A stretch of 11,345 nt of DNA from assembly GCA_017549665.1 (NCBI GenBank), contig JAFYUD010000110.1, positions 1 through 11,345 on the forward strand, given 5' to 3'. The notes under the pieces were generated by a model that ran no database searches, had not been told where the DNA came from, and saw only the letters and a program-made list of their open reading frames with translations. Source of the stretch: Clostridia bacterium. GTDB lineage: Bacteria > Bacillota_A > Clostridia > Oscillospirales > Acutalibacteraceae. Shown here piece by piece: positions 4,626 to 11,345 of the stretch (the first letter of the stretch is position 1; every line of letters begins with the position of its first letter). Made by a program: the position numbers and the translations under genes.

Positions 4626-6437
4626 ATGAGCAAATGGAACTTTTATACAACCGATAATCTGAAGCCGGAGGGATGGCTTCGCCGTCAGCTTACTGTTCAG
4701 GCAGAGGGCTTAAGCGGTAATCTCCATAAGATATGGCCTGACATCCGTGACAGCAGATGGATCGGCGGCAACCGTGAAGGATGGGAGCGTGTTCCCTACT
4801 GGCTTGACGGTTTTATTCCCCTTGCCTACCTTCTTGAAGACGAGGAAATGATTGCAACAGCAAAGAAATACATTGATGCAATTATTGATTCTCAGGAAGA
4901 TGACGGCTGGATATGCCCCTGCAAAAAAGGCAGACGTGCCATTTACGACACATGGGCAGTTCAGCTTATCTGCAAAACACTGAAGGTTTATTATGACTGT
5001 TCGGGTGACGAACGCATTCCCGATGTTATTTACAGAGTTCTCAGAAACTATTATGACCTGCTCAGAAACGGAAAAATCCGTTTGTTCGGCTGGGGAAAAT
5101 ACAGATGGTTTGAGACATTCATTTCAATCAATTTCATTTACGGAAAATACAACGAAGAGTGGATAAAAGACCTTGCAAAAATAATTAAGGAGCAGGGTTA
5201 TGATTATAACAACGCAATTGAAGCATGGAAAAATCCGAGTCACGTTTGGCGCAGAAAAACACACATTGTAAACCTTGCAATGATGCTCAAGAGTGAAGCC
5301 GTTTCACATTCAATCCTCGGTGATTCATATACTGACAATGCTGAAAAGCTGCGTACAATTCTTGACAGATACAACGGTACGGCTTTTGAAGGCTTCACGG
5401 GTGATGAAGTTCTTTCAGGTATCGATCCGTCAAAGGGCACTGAGCTTTGCGCCATTGTTGAGCAGATGTATTCCTACGAGGAAATTTTTGCCCATACGGG
5501 CGACAATAAATGGGCAGAGCGTCTCGAAGTACTTGCATTCAACGCTCTTCCTGCAACACTCAGTGAGGATATGTGGACACATCAGTATGTTCAGCAGGTC
5601 AATCAGGTTGCCTGTCAGAAAACTATGATTATGGCTCCCTTCAGCACTAACGGTCCGTATGCTCACACCTTCGGTCTTGAGCCTAATTTCGGCTGTTGCA
5701 CGGCAAACTTCAATCAGGGCTGGCCGAAATTCGCACTGTCAGCATTCATGCATAAAGACAACACTATAATCAACACTGTTATGCTGCCCTGCGTGCTTGA
5801 AGACAAGGATGTCACAATCAGACTTGAAACCGAATATCCCTTTAAAAATAAATCTCATTATTATATTGAAGCTGAAAAGGACTTTGATTTTATAATACGC
5901 ATACCCTCTTTTGCAAAAAATCTCAGAGTAAACGGTGAGAATGCAGAAGAAAAAGACATTGGAATGAAAATCAAAGCAGGAAAAACAGAAATTGAGCTTG
6001 AATTCACAACAACACCTTACCTGAAAACAAGACCGAATGACTTACACGTGCTTCAGATGGGTTCATTGCTTTTCAGTGTGCCTGTCAGCTACGAAAAGAA
6101 AATGAGAGAATACACACGATTCGGTGTTGAACGGAAGTTCCCCTACTGCGATTATCAGTTTATCCCCAAAACACCGTGGAATTACGGTTTTGCTGACACT
6201 GTTTTCGATGTACAGTACGCTGACGTGGGAGAAATCCCGTTTTCTCAGGACAAGCCGCCCGTGACAATAACAGCAAATCTTCAGCAGATAGATTGGGGAC
6301 TGAAATTTCCGTACAGATCAATCTGCAGAAAGACGCCAGCATCAACGCTGCCCGTTTCCGATGTGCAGAAAATCAGACTTTACCCCTACGGCTGCGCAAG
6401 GCTGAGAATGACAGAAATGCCCCTGCTTGAAAAATAA
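4626..6437 (+). CDS. GH127-type (DUF1680) beta-L-arabinofuranosidase-like glycoside hydrolase, cytoplasmic
   Basis: The 603-residue protein has an N-terminal (alpha/alpha)6-barrel-like region, with PEGWLRRQL near residue 14 and WERVPYWLDGFIPLAYLL near 53-70. A C-terminal beta-rich region follows. The known GH127 enzyme HypBA1 uses a cysteine nucleophile held in a zinc site made by an E-x-C pair and a C-C pair. Here E273-L-C275 and C357-C358 (FGCCTAN) fit these, and E261 (TGDEV) is a candidate acid/base. Residue equivalence is my alignment by eye. There is no signal peptide, so it should act on imported oligosaccharides, perhaps arabinose-containing. Substrate is uncertain, because the DUF1680 superfamily also includes GH146 and uncharacterised groups. 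ATG 4626 has GAGGA six to seven bases upstream, inside the preceding ORF. A strong terminator follows, so no other gene is co-transcribed downstream. Confidence 0.85.
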   Translation: MSKWNFYTTDNLKPEGWLRRQLTVQAEGLSGNLHKIWPDIRDSRWIGGNREGWERVPYWLDGFIPLAYLLEDEEMIATAKKYIDAIIDSQEDDGWICPCKKGRRAIYDTWAVQLICKTLKVYYDCSGDERIPDVIYRVLRNYYDLLRNGKIRLFGWGKYRWFETFISINFIYGKYNEEWIKDLAKIIKEQGYDYNNAIEAWKNPSHVWRRKTHIVNLAMMLKSEAVSHSILGDSYTDNAEKLRTILDRYNGTAFEGFTGDEVLSGIDPSKGTELCAIVEQMYSYEEIFAHTGDNKWAERLEVLAFNALPATLSEDMWTHQYVQQVNQVACQKTMIMAPFSTNGPYAHTFGLEPNFGCCTANFNQGWPKFALSAFMHKDNTIINTVMLPCVLEDKDVTIRLETEYPFKNKSHYYIEAEKDFDFIIRIPSFAKNLRVNGENAEEKDIGMKIKAGKTEIELEFTTTPYLKTRPNDLHVLQMGSLLFSVPVSYEKKMREYTRFGVERKFPYCDYQFIPKTPWNYGFADTVFDVQYADVGEIPFSQDKPPVTITANLQQIDWGLKFPYRSICRKTPASTLPVSDVQKIRLYPYGCARLRMTEMPLLEK

Positions 6438-6446
6438 CAGAATTTT

Positions 6447-6480
6447 CCCGATATTCCGTCAGAATATCGGGATTTTTGTT
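6447..6480 (+). terminator. Terminator after the GH127 gene
   Basis: CCCGATATTC (6447-6456) pairs perfectly with GAATATCGGG (6462-6471) around loop CGTCA, followed by ATTTTTGTT. Confidence 0.9.
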
Positions 6481-6502
6481 GCGTCTCTGACAAGGCGTTG
6501 AC

Positions 6503-6530
6503 TTGACAAAGTTTATTTTTATGTTATAAT
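6503..6530 (+). promoter_or_regulatory. Strong promoter of the two-gene membrane operon
   Basis: A perfect TTGACA (6503-6508) and a perfect TATAAT (6525-6530) are 16 bp apart, with an extended TGT before the -10. The -10 context TTATGTTATAAT is repeated at the promoter near 7747. Confidence 0.8.
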
Positions 6531-6557
6531 TCTATCTGAATGGAGGGATAATTTTTT

Positions 6558-6938
6558 ATGAACAAAAAAGGTCTTACAATCTGGATTATCTCGCTGATTG
6601 TACTCTTTCTTTCACTGATACCGTTTTTCTATTTTATGTTTAACCTCTGGGCAAAAAACCTTTATATAACGATTGCAACAGTTGCAACAGGCGCAATACT
6701 TCATGTTATTGCAAGAAAAATGCTCACACACAAAAACGGTTACACTGTTTTTCAGGCAAGACAATTTTACAAGCAGTGTCTTGACTGCGGTCTGACTTCT
6801 CTGAAGGAATGCAAGCTCAATGCAGATAAAGCAGTTGAAATAGCTCAGAATTATGATTTTTCAAAAAATCTTCAGAAAAAAGATATTTTTGAAATGTACA
6901 CCATCGGATATGATTTCTGTAACAGAAAGAAAGGATAA
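6558..6938 (+). CDS. Two-TM small membrane protein of unknown function
   Basis: A 126-residue protein with two hydrophobic segments (about 6-29 and 35-54). A basic loop and a soluble helical C-terminal part (about 60-126) follow, with FYKQCLDCGLTSLKECKLNADKA and a C-terminal YTIGYDFCNRKKG. Four Cys residues lie in the soluble part (74, 77, 85 and 121), and C74-x2-C77 could bind metal or be redox active. The ATG at 6558 has GGAGGG (6542-6547) ten bases upstream. It is the first gene after a very strong promoter, and its stop is six bases before the Lgt-like gene, so the two products probably work together. I do not recognise the family. Confidence 0.8.
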   Translation: MNKKGLTIWIISLIVLFLSLIPFFYFMFNLWAKNLYITIATVATGAILHVIARKMLTHKNGYTVFQARQFYKQCLDCGLTSLKECKLNADKAVEIAQNYDFSKNLQKKDIFEMYTIGYDFCNRKKG

Positions 6939-6944
6939 TAACTC

Positions 6945-7682
6945 ATGTATACTGCGATTCACATTTTATCAATGGTAATTTCCGTCTTATTCAATACATA
7001 TTACGGCTACAAATTAGGGCTCACAAAGGCAAAGGCTGCTTTATCATCCGCATTTTCACTTGCCCTTCTTTATATGACAATGCTTATCATCCCCTGGGTT
7101 GAAAGCGGGTTCAAGGTTTTCGGCGCACAAAATATGGTCAAGACATATGCATTTGCACCCATTATCTTTATTTTTGTATGGCTTGTATTTAAGATCGATT
7201 ACAGAAAAGTCAGCGACATGCATGCTATCTGGCCCATGATTCTCCACGGTATTTCACATCTTGCCTGTATTCCCGAAGGCTGCTGCGGCGGTTATGAATA
7301 TCTTGAAGGCACAAAGATGTACAATCTTGCACAGGCTCTTACCGGCACAAACATGATTCCCAACCAGCTTTTCGAGTCAATCGCAGCTCTTATTATTGCG
7401 GCTGTCTTCTTCTTTATCGCATGGAAGAAAAAGTTCAATCTTAACGGCAGACTTTTCTATATTATGATTATCGTTTACGGTATCAACAGATTCTGCTGGG
7501 AATTCCTCAGAAACAACAACAAGATTGTTGTTTTCGGTAAAATGACAAATGCTGTCAGCGGTGACTTCGGTCTCTCAGACCTTGCATTCTACTGTATCGC
7601 AATGATTACTGTAGGTATCGCATTCCTTGTTGCATTCCACATTATCGACAAGAAAAAGGCTGCAGCAGAAGCAAAAGCTTAA
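6945..7682 (+). CDS. Divergent Lgt-like (prolipoprotein diacylglyceryl transferase family) membrane protein
   Basis: The 245-residue product has about six or seven membrane segments. It keeps family-like landmarks in order: HGISHLACIPEGCCGGYEY (101-119), PNQLFES (139-145, compare HPSQLYE in Lgt) and YGINRFCWEFLR (178-189, compare the RF..EFLR segment). These are followed by a final GLSDLAF helix. Lgt attaches diacylglycerol to the lipobox Cys of prolipoproteins. Here the GRIGNFIN-type motif that carries essential Arg and Asn residues in true Lgt is replaced by GISHLAC with a GCC pair. It is therefore better described as a paralog of uncertain activity than as the housekeeping lgt. The ATG 6945 follows AAAGGA at the end of the upstream gene (gap six bases). 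A terminator follows. Confidence 0.75.
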   Translation: MYTAIHILSMVISVLFNTYYGYKLGLTKAKAALSSAFSLALLYMTMLIIPWVESGFKVFGAQNMVKTYAFAPIIFIFVWLVFKIDYRKVSDMHAIWPMILHGISHLACIPEGCCGGYEYLEGTKMYNLAQALTGTNMIPNQLFESIAALIIAAVFFFIAWKKKFNLNGRLFYIMIIVYGINRFCWEFLRNNNKIVVFGKMTNAVSGDFGLSDLAFYCIAMITVGIAFLVAFHIIDKKKAAAEAKA

Positions 7683-7692
7683 AATTATTTTT

Positions 7693-7725
7693 CCGGTGTA
7701 CCTGACGGTATGCCGGATTTTTTTT
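7693..7725 (+). terminator. Terminator after the Lgt-like gene
   Basis: CCGGTGTACC (7693-7702) pairs with GGTATGCCGG (7707-7716), including two wobble pairs, around loop TGAC. An eight-T run follows (7718-7725), and its end forms part of the next promoter's -35 box. Confidence 0.85.
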
Positions 7726-7752
7726 GCATTATTAAAAAAGTTATGTTATAAT
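7724..7752 (+). promoter_or_regulatory. Promoter of the sialidase-fold gene
   Basis: TTGCAT (7724-7729) and TATAAT (7747-7752) are 17 bp apart with an extended TGT. The -10 covers an upstream in-frame ATG at 7751, which rules that ATG out as translation start from this promoter. The -35 shares two bases with the preceding terminator. Confidence 0.7.
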
Positions 7753-7783
7753 GATTTCATTACCTGCTACGGAGGGTTATAAA

Positions 7784-9052
7784 ATGAAAATAAAGAAAAG
7801 ATTCACCGGTTCAGATTATACAATTCCCACACTTGACCTGAGTGTACTGCCCGAAAATCTCAGAGGCACCCGTTTTGAATATCTCTATGAATTATCTGTC
7901 GTTGACAACTCAAGAAATTATATGGCGCATCCTGACAGTGTGCTTCTGAAAAACGGCAATATTCTCACTTTATACCCTGCAGGTCACGGAAAGGGTGCAG
8001 TGCAGAATAAAATAAGCACTGACAACGGCGTATCATGGTCTTCTGAGCTTGAAAACACTCCCGGAAGCTGGGTACATTCACTTGAAACACCCACTGTTTA
8101 CCGTCTTGAGTTTTCTGACGGCACAGCTGATAAGCTTATAATGATTTCAGCAAATGCAAAATGGCCCGGCACCGACACTCCCGGAGGCTTCAACTGCTCA
8201 GTTTCCGTTGACGAAGGGCAGACATGGTCAGAATTTGAACGTTTCTACGATAACGACAGTGAATACCCTGTAATCCCCATTGTTGCAATGGCAAGTCTTA
8301 CAAGGCTGAAGGAAAACGGTGAATTCGTCGATAAATGGATGGGATTTTTCCACGACAGCAATTTTTATAACTACAAATCAATTCTCACCTTTGACGAAAA
8401 CGGCAATGTGTGCTGGAGCAGACCTGAAAAATATTTCTCTGCTCACCGCAAGGCTGAAATCAAAGCAAATATGTGCGAGGTGGAAGTGATCCGCTCTGAC
8501 ATGGGTAAGGGGGATGAGCTTTGTCTTATCTGCAGAAGCAACTCAAAGCAGATAAATTCACTCATTTCATTCTCATGTGATGAAGGAAAAACATGGTCTT
8601 CTCCCGTTGAAGCACCTGCAGCACTCAACGGTGAAAGACACAAGGCTGATTACACCCCCGACGGCAGACTTTTTATAACATTCCGTTCAATCGAGAGAGG
8701 CAGAAAAGCAAAAGCTCATGCAAAGCCTGAAACAACCGGCGGATGGATAAGTGAAGGACTTATCGGCTGGGTCGGTACTTATGACGACCTGAAAAACGGC
8801 AATGAAGGTCAGTACAGAATCAAAATTGCCCACATTTATACAGATGAGCAGACTGAGCCTGAATACTACGCAGAAGCAGATACGGGCTACAACGGAAATG
8901 TTGTTCTTGCTGACGGTACAATCGTCACCTGCAGCTACGGTAAATTCAGTCCGTCTGAGCTGACAACCGACGGTGTTGAAAAATTAAAAACATACATCTG
9001 CTCAAAGAGAATCAGACTCACAGACACTGACGAGCTGGTAAAAAATATGTAA
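7784..9052 (+). CDS. Cytoplasmic sialidase-fold (BNR/Asp-box) protein, probable glycoside hydrolase
   Basis: The 422-residue protein carries three Asp-box motifs (S-x-D-x-G-x-x-W): STDNGVSW (78-85), SVDEGQTW (141-148) and SCDEGKTW (264-271). A degenerate fourth lies near FDENGNVCW. Asp-boxes mark six-bladed beta-propeller blades of the sialidase superfamily. AHPDSVLLKNGNILTLYPAGH (48-68) and YNGNVVLADGTIVTCSYGKF (369-388) fit first and last propeller blades. The superfamily includes GH33 sialidases and GH93 exo-arabinanases, and the sequence alone does not decide. I do not see an obvious complete Arg triad in canonical contexts. There is no signal peptide, so it acts inside the cell. I use ATG 7784 because GGAGGG (7771-7776) precedes it by seven bases. 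The gene is monocistronic, and its proximity to the GH127-type gene hints at a shared sugar pathway. Confidence 0.8.
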   Translation: MKIKKRFTGSDYTIPTLDLSVLPENLRGTRFEYLYELSVVDNSRNYMAHPDSVLLKNGNILTLYPAGHGKGAVQNKISTDNGVSWSSELENTPGSWVHSLETPTVYRLEFSDGTADKLIMISANAKWPGTDTPGGFNCSVSVDEGQTWSEFERFYDNDSEYPVIPIVAMASLTRLKENGEFVDKWMGFFHDSNFYNYKSILTFDENGNVCWSRPEKYFSAHRKAEIKANMCEVEVIRSDMGKGDELCLICRSNSKQINSLISFSCDEGKTWSSPVEAPAALNGERHKADYTPDGRLFITFRSIERGRKAKAHAKPETTGGWISEGLIGWVGTYDDLKNGNEGQYRIKIAHIYTDEQTEPEYYAEADTGYNGNVVLADGTIVTCSYGKFSPSELTTDGVEKLKTYICSKRIRLTDTDELVKNM

Positions 9053-9056
9053 ATCC

Positions 9057-9090
9057 AAAAGACATCCGACGGATGTCTTTTTTCTTTTTT
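9057..9090 (+). terminator. Terminator after the sialidase-fold gene
   Basis: GACATCC (9061-9067) and GGATGTC (9071-9077) pair perfectly around GAC, with AAAA before and six Ts, then C and six more Ts, after. Confidence 0.9.
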
Positions 9091-9104
9091 CTGAAAGTAT
9101 TTTA

Positions 9105-9133
9105 TTGACATACAAAAAATGTTGTGTTAAAAT
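9105..9133 (+). promoter_or_regulatory. Promoter of the TetR / secreted protein unit
   Basis: A perfect TTGACA (9105-9110) and TAAAAT (9128-9133) are 17 bp apart, with an extended TGT before the -10. Confidence 0.75.
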
Positions 9134-9138
9134 AAACC

Positions 9139-9164
9139 TGAAATTAAACCACGGTTCATTTTGA
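9139..9164. promoter_or_regulatory. Candidate operator: imperfect palindrome in the TetR leader
   Basis: TGAAATTAAACC (9139-9150) and GGTTCATTTTGA (9153-9164) are imperfect reverse complements (9 of 12 positions), with a perfect core AACC-AC-GGTT. The site starts six bases after the -10 box, where bound regulator would block transcription. Autoregulation is the usual arrangement for TetR proteins. Binding here is inferred. Confidence 0.45.
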
Positions 9165-9187
9165 ATCAAAAAAAAGGAAGTGATGTG

Positions 9188-9880
9188 TTGGCAAACATCA
9201 GAAGTGAAGCCGCAACATTGGAATTACACAGAAAAATTCTGACAGCTGCCACTGAACTTTTTATAAAAAAAGGCTTTGAGCGTACAACAATCGCAGACAT
9301 TGCAAAAATCTCGGCAATCCCAAAAAGCAAAATTCTTTACGAAATGAACAGCAAGGAAGAAATTCTTGTTCATCTTGTTGACAAATTTCTTGACGGTGTA
9401 ACGGAAGCATCTGATGCTGTTTCAACAAAACTTACCGATGACAAACTTCTGATTTTTATGGCAAATGAAGTGTTGCAGATTTACATGGCAGAAATGAGCG
9501 AGGATATGCGAAATCTCTATCTTGCAGCATATTCAATGCCAAAGACAAGCGAAGCGGTGCTCAGACGAAGGTCAGAAATGCTTTTTGAAAAATTCGGCTA
9601 TTTATTTCCGTCTTTTGCGCTCAAGGATTATTATGAGCTTGAAATTGCAACAATGGGCATAATGCGGGCTTATATGTCAGTGCCTTGCGATATGTATTTT
9701 ACTATCGAAGCGAAGATTGACAGACTTATTTCAACAATGCTTAAAATCTATGACGTTGATGAAGCAACCATAATCCGCACACGTGAATTCATCAGTAAAA
9801 TCAACTTTGAAGAAATTGCAAACAAGGCAGTCGCAGACGTTTTCAAAGACCTTGAAATCAAATCCGCAAAAAAACATTAA
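9188..9880 (+). CDS. TetR/AcrR-family transcriptional regulator
   Basis: The product (230 residues from this start) has a typical TetR N-terminal DNA-binding domain. Helix 1 is LHRKILTAATELFIKKGFERTT, and the helix-turn-helix is IADIAKISAIPKSKILYEMNSKEEIL (about residues 35-60). The C-terminal all-helical part (about 65-230) is the ligand-binding and dimer domain, which does not reveal the ligand. Start choice is uncertain. TTG 9188 has GGAAG (9176-9180) seven bases upstream. GTG 9185 is possible, and TTG 9161 would put the ribosome binding site inside the gene. The promoter upstream is strong and a candidate operator lies between promoter and start. The next gene, a secreted protein, begins 25 bases after the stop with no terminator between, so it is probably in the same transcript and under its control. 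Confidence 0.88.
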   Translation: MANIRSEAATLELHRKILTAATELFIKKGFERTTIADIAKISAIPKSKILYEMNSKEEILVHLVDKFLDGVTEASDAVSTKLTDDKLLIFMANEVLQIYMAEMSEDMRNLYLAAYSMPKTSEAVLRRRSEMLFEKFGYLFPSFALKDYYELEIATMGIMRAYMSVPCDMYFTIEAKIDRLISTMLKIYDVDEATIIRTREFISKINFEEIANKAVADVFKDLEIKSAKKH

Positions 9881-9905
9881 AAAAAATACCTATGGAGGTA
9901 ATCTT

Positions 9906-11039
9906 ATGTCAACAAAGAAAATTCTCGCATTTATCCTTTCTCTGGCAATGCTCCTTTCACTCACTTCAGTTGCAGCAATTGCAGCTGAAAACACAATCGA
10001 GCCTTACACTGTTATTTCAGTAACAGCATCACAGGAAAACAATCCTGTTTTTACTTTCACTCCCGACGAAACAAAAACATATGTCGTAACATCATACGCT
10101 CCTGACGATGTTGACCCCTACTGCAGCATTGATTCATTGAATGAAAGCTACTTTATTGATGACTCAATTGATTCAACAAACTTTGCCGAAAAGTATGTTT
10201 TTGAAGCAGGCGTTGAATATACTCTGACTATCGGAACATATTCAGACGAAGACGCAACATTTGATATCGCTCTTGAATGCAGCCACGCATGGGATGATGA
10301 CACATGCACATATTGCGGCACTGTATGTAAACACGAAACAGAGGGCACAAGATTCCTTACCTGCAGCTGCGGTGCTGTATCAGTGACAAAAGAAATCAAG
10401 CTCGGTGACACAGTTATCAGACAGGCAGAAGGCTTTTCTTCCATCGTTGTAAAATTCATACCCGATGAAGACGTAGCTGCCATTCTTTACAGTGATGTTT
10501 TTAACGATGAAGGTCAATATGACGTAAGAGCTTCTATCTTCGACGCAGCAGGCAATCAGCTTGCAGAAAAAGATGATTTCAATGATTCATATGATTTTGT
10601 TATCTGGTATGAATTTGAAGCAGGAGAAACATATTTCTTTGAAATCGTTTCATATTATGAGGATCTTCTTGTTGAATTCTCATTTGTAAAGGCTGTTCAC
10701 ACTGTTGACGATGAAGAGCATCCCGTCATTTACACTGAACACACAGACGGTACTTGTCAGGAAATGTGCTACACAGAAGGCATCTACTGTGCTGACTGCG
10801 ATGAATATCTTGCAGGTCACAATGAAGACGGTCTCGGCTTCTGTCAGGACGATGACTGTGATTTCTACTGCGACATCTGCGATGAGTATCTTGGTGATGA
10901 AGATATCGATGACGACAATGATACAACTGACGATACAGAAAATGGTAATGAAGCAGAAGACGGTATTATCGGTCAGCTGAGAAACATTTTCAACCGTATC
11001 ATTGCTTACTTTGTAAAATTCCTTTCATTGTTTCTTTGA
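9906..11039 (+). CDS. Secreted acidic Cys-rich protein with two beta-rich repeats and amphipathic C-terminal tail
   Basis: The 377-residue product begins with a signal peptide (MSTKKILAFILSLAMLLSLT, likely cut after AIA near residue 26). Two similar repeats follow. Repeat one (about 36-123) has FTPDETKTYVVTSY and FEAGVEYTLTIGTYSDEDATFDI. Repeat two (about 164-260) has FIPDEDVAAILYSD and FEAGETYFFEIVSYYEDLLVEF. Both resemble PPC-type beta-sandwich domains. Between them are Cys/His clusters (C125SH, C134TYC137, C141KH, C153SC155). After the second come C284, C288, C295/C298, C313, C318 and C322/C325, all suggestive of metal-binding knuckles. An Asp-rich stretch (about 329-352) precedes a hydrophobic amphipathic tail (IIGQLRNIFNRIIAYFVKFL). 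ATG 9906 has GGAGG (9894-9898) seven bases upstream. Function is unknown; surface or wall association is plausible. Confidence 0.85.
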   Translation: MSTKKILAFILSLAMLLSLTSVAAIAAENTIEPYTVISVTASQENNPVFTFTPDETKTYVVTSYAPDDVDPYCSIDSLNESYFIDDSIDSTNFAEKYVFEAGVEYTLTIGTYSDEDATFDIALECSHAWDDDTCTYCGTVCKHETEGTRFLTCSCGAVSVTKEIKLGDTVIRQAEGFSSIVVKFIPDEDVAAILYSDVFNDEGQYDVRASIFDAAGNQLAEKDDFNDSYDFVIWYEFEAGETYFFEIVSYYEDLLVEFSFVKAVHTVDDEEHPVIYTEHTDGTCQEMCYTEGIYCADCDEYLAGHNEDGLGFCQDDDCDFYCDICDEYLGDEDIDDDNDTTDDTENGNEAEDGIIGQLRNIFNRIIAYFVKFLSLFL

Positions 11040-11047
11040 TAAATAAG

Positions 11048-11072
11048 CAGGCAAAAAGCCTGATATTCTTTT
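11048..11072 (+). terminator. Probable terminator after the Cys-rich secreted protein
   Basis: CAGGC (11048-11052) pairs with GCCTG (11058-11062) around AAAAA. It is followed by ATATTCTTTT, a broken and so weaker T tract. Confidence 0.55.
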
Positions 11073-11123
11073 AACATCAGACAGCTTAAATAAAGCACAT
11101 ATTTTCCGAAAGGAGAAAAACTC

Positions 11124-11345
11124 ATGAAAAAAATATTAAAGAAAACTTTATCAATTATCCTTGCAATCTTAATGGTTGTGACTATGATTCCTATGGCAGT
11201 TTTGCCTGCAAGTGCGGCTGAAAATCTCGACCATAATATTAAGGTTGAGATAGTTGACTGGACTGTTTATGATGCAGGTCAGGTTATCGGTCAGTTTAAT
11301 GCGGCTAAGCACGGTGATGCATTTTATGATGTGTCATTTACACAA
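11124..11345 (+). CDS. Secreted protein, N-terminal part (runs off window)
   Basis: Seventy-four codons are visible with no stop. The product starts MKKILKKTLSIILAILMVV and has a typical Gram-positive signal peptide: a Lys-rich start, a long hydrophobic core, and a cut predicted after ASA (about residue 34). The mature part begins AENLDHNIKVEIVDWTVYDA, with alternating hydrophobic residues suggesting beta strands. AGGAG (11111-11115) lies eight bases before ATG 11124. It probably belongs to the same group of secreted or surface proteins as its upstream neighbour, but the visible part is too short to assign a family. Confidence 0.85.
   Translation, partial: MKKILKKTLSIILAILMVVTMIPMAVLPASAAENLDHNIKVEIVDWTVYDAGQVIGQFNAAKHGDAFYDVSFTQ

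Noticed and set aside
4387..4650. Minus-strand ORF opposite the small membrane ORF and GH127 start
   Set aside because: No ribosome binding site or promoter on that strand and atypical composition. It is a reading-frame shadow.
7751..7783. Upstream ATG at 7751 as start of the sialidase-fold protein
   Set aside because: It lies inside the TATAAT box, has no ribosome binding site and encodes no conserved residues. ATG 7784 has GGAGGG at good distance.
9783..9905. Longer N-terminus for the secreted protein starting at 9783
   Set aside because: This would overlap the TetR gene and bury the signal peptide. The GGAGG and ATG at 9906 give a clean secreted start.
10705..10980. Alternative-frame and opposite-strand ORFs in the Cys-rich region
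   Set aside because: Their compositions (Met/Thr-rich or His/Arg-rich) are by-products of the Asp/Cys codons of the real gene, with no ribosome binding sites.
1..11345. CRISPR arrays, insertion sequences, riboswitches and rRNA
   Set aside because: No regularly spaced long repeats, transposase-like proteins or conserved riboswitch cores were recognised on either strand.

Overview
The window looks like a chromosomal piece of an AT-rich, Gram-positive, gut-type member of the Clostridia (Ruminococcus/Oscillospiraceae-like). This is an inference from strong AGGAGG-type ribosome binding sites, TTGACA/TATAAT promoters with extended TGn -10 boxes, compact U-tract terminators, an ECF sigma/anti-sigma pair, and secreted Cys-rich proteins with clostridial-style signal peptides. 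No rRNA, CRISPR array, complete tRNA, transposase or integrase is visible.

Region 1 (1-1661) looks like the right end of an integrated element. It holds the start of a minus-strand membrane-anchored coiled-coil protein (1-174), a divergently transcribed HEPN-domain protein of the ApeA-like type (432-1319), and a 300-bp non-coding stretch rich in phased and direct repeats. That stretch ends exactly in the 3' part of a tRNA-Arg(CCT), from anticodon loop to CCA (1618-1661). A tRNA 3' fragment without its 5' half is the usual signature of an attachment site left by a tyrosine-recombinase element. The intact tRNA and the integrase would lie to the left, outside the window.

Region 2 (1662-4250) starts with a four-helix-bundle (S23/IVP family) protein whose leader contains a perfect 16-bp inverted repeat. 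A three-gene operon follows: an ECF sigma factor, its zinc-binding membrane anti-sigma factor, and a polytopic membrane protein with a soluble C-terminal domain. A strong terminator closes it.

Region 3 (4251-9090) carries carbohydrate and membrane functions. A small membrane-protein gene, apparently frameshifted at an A7 run, runs straight into a cytoplasmic GH127-type beta-L-arabinofuranosidase-like enzyme. A two-gene operon follows, with a two-TM protein and a divergent Lgt-like membrane protein. Then comes a monocistronic cytoplasmic sialidase-fold (Asp-box) protein. Each unit has its own promoter and terminator, and the promoters at 6503 and 7724 share the same extended -10 sequence.

Region 4 (9090-11345) has a TetR-type regulator with a candidate palindromic operator in its leader, closely followed by a secreted, acidic, Cys-rich protein with two similar beta-rich repeats. 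Last is the start of another secreted protein, cut by the window edge. The regulator and the secreted protein are probably co-transcribed. The two sugar-active enzymes lack signal peptides, so they presumably act on imported oligosaccharides.
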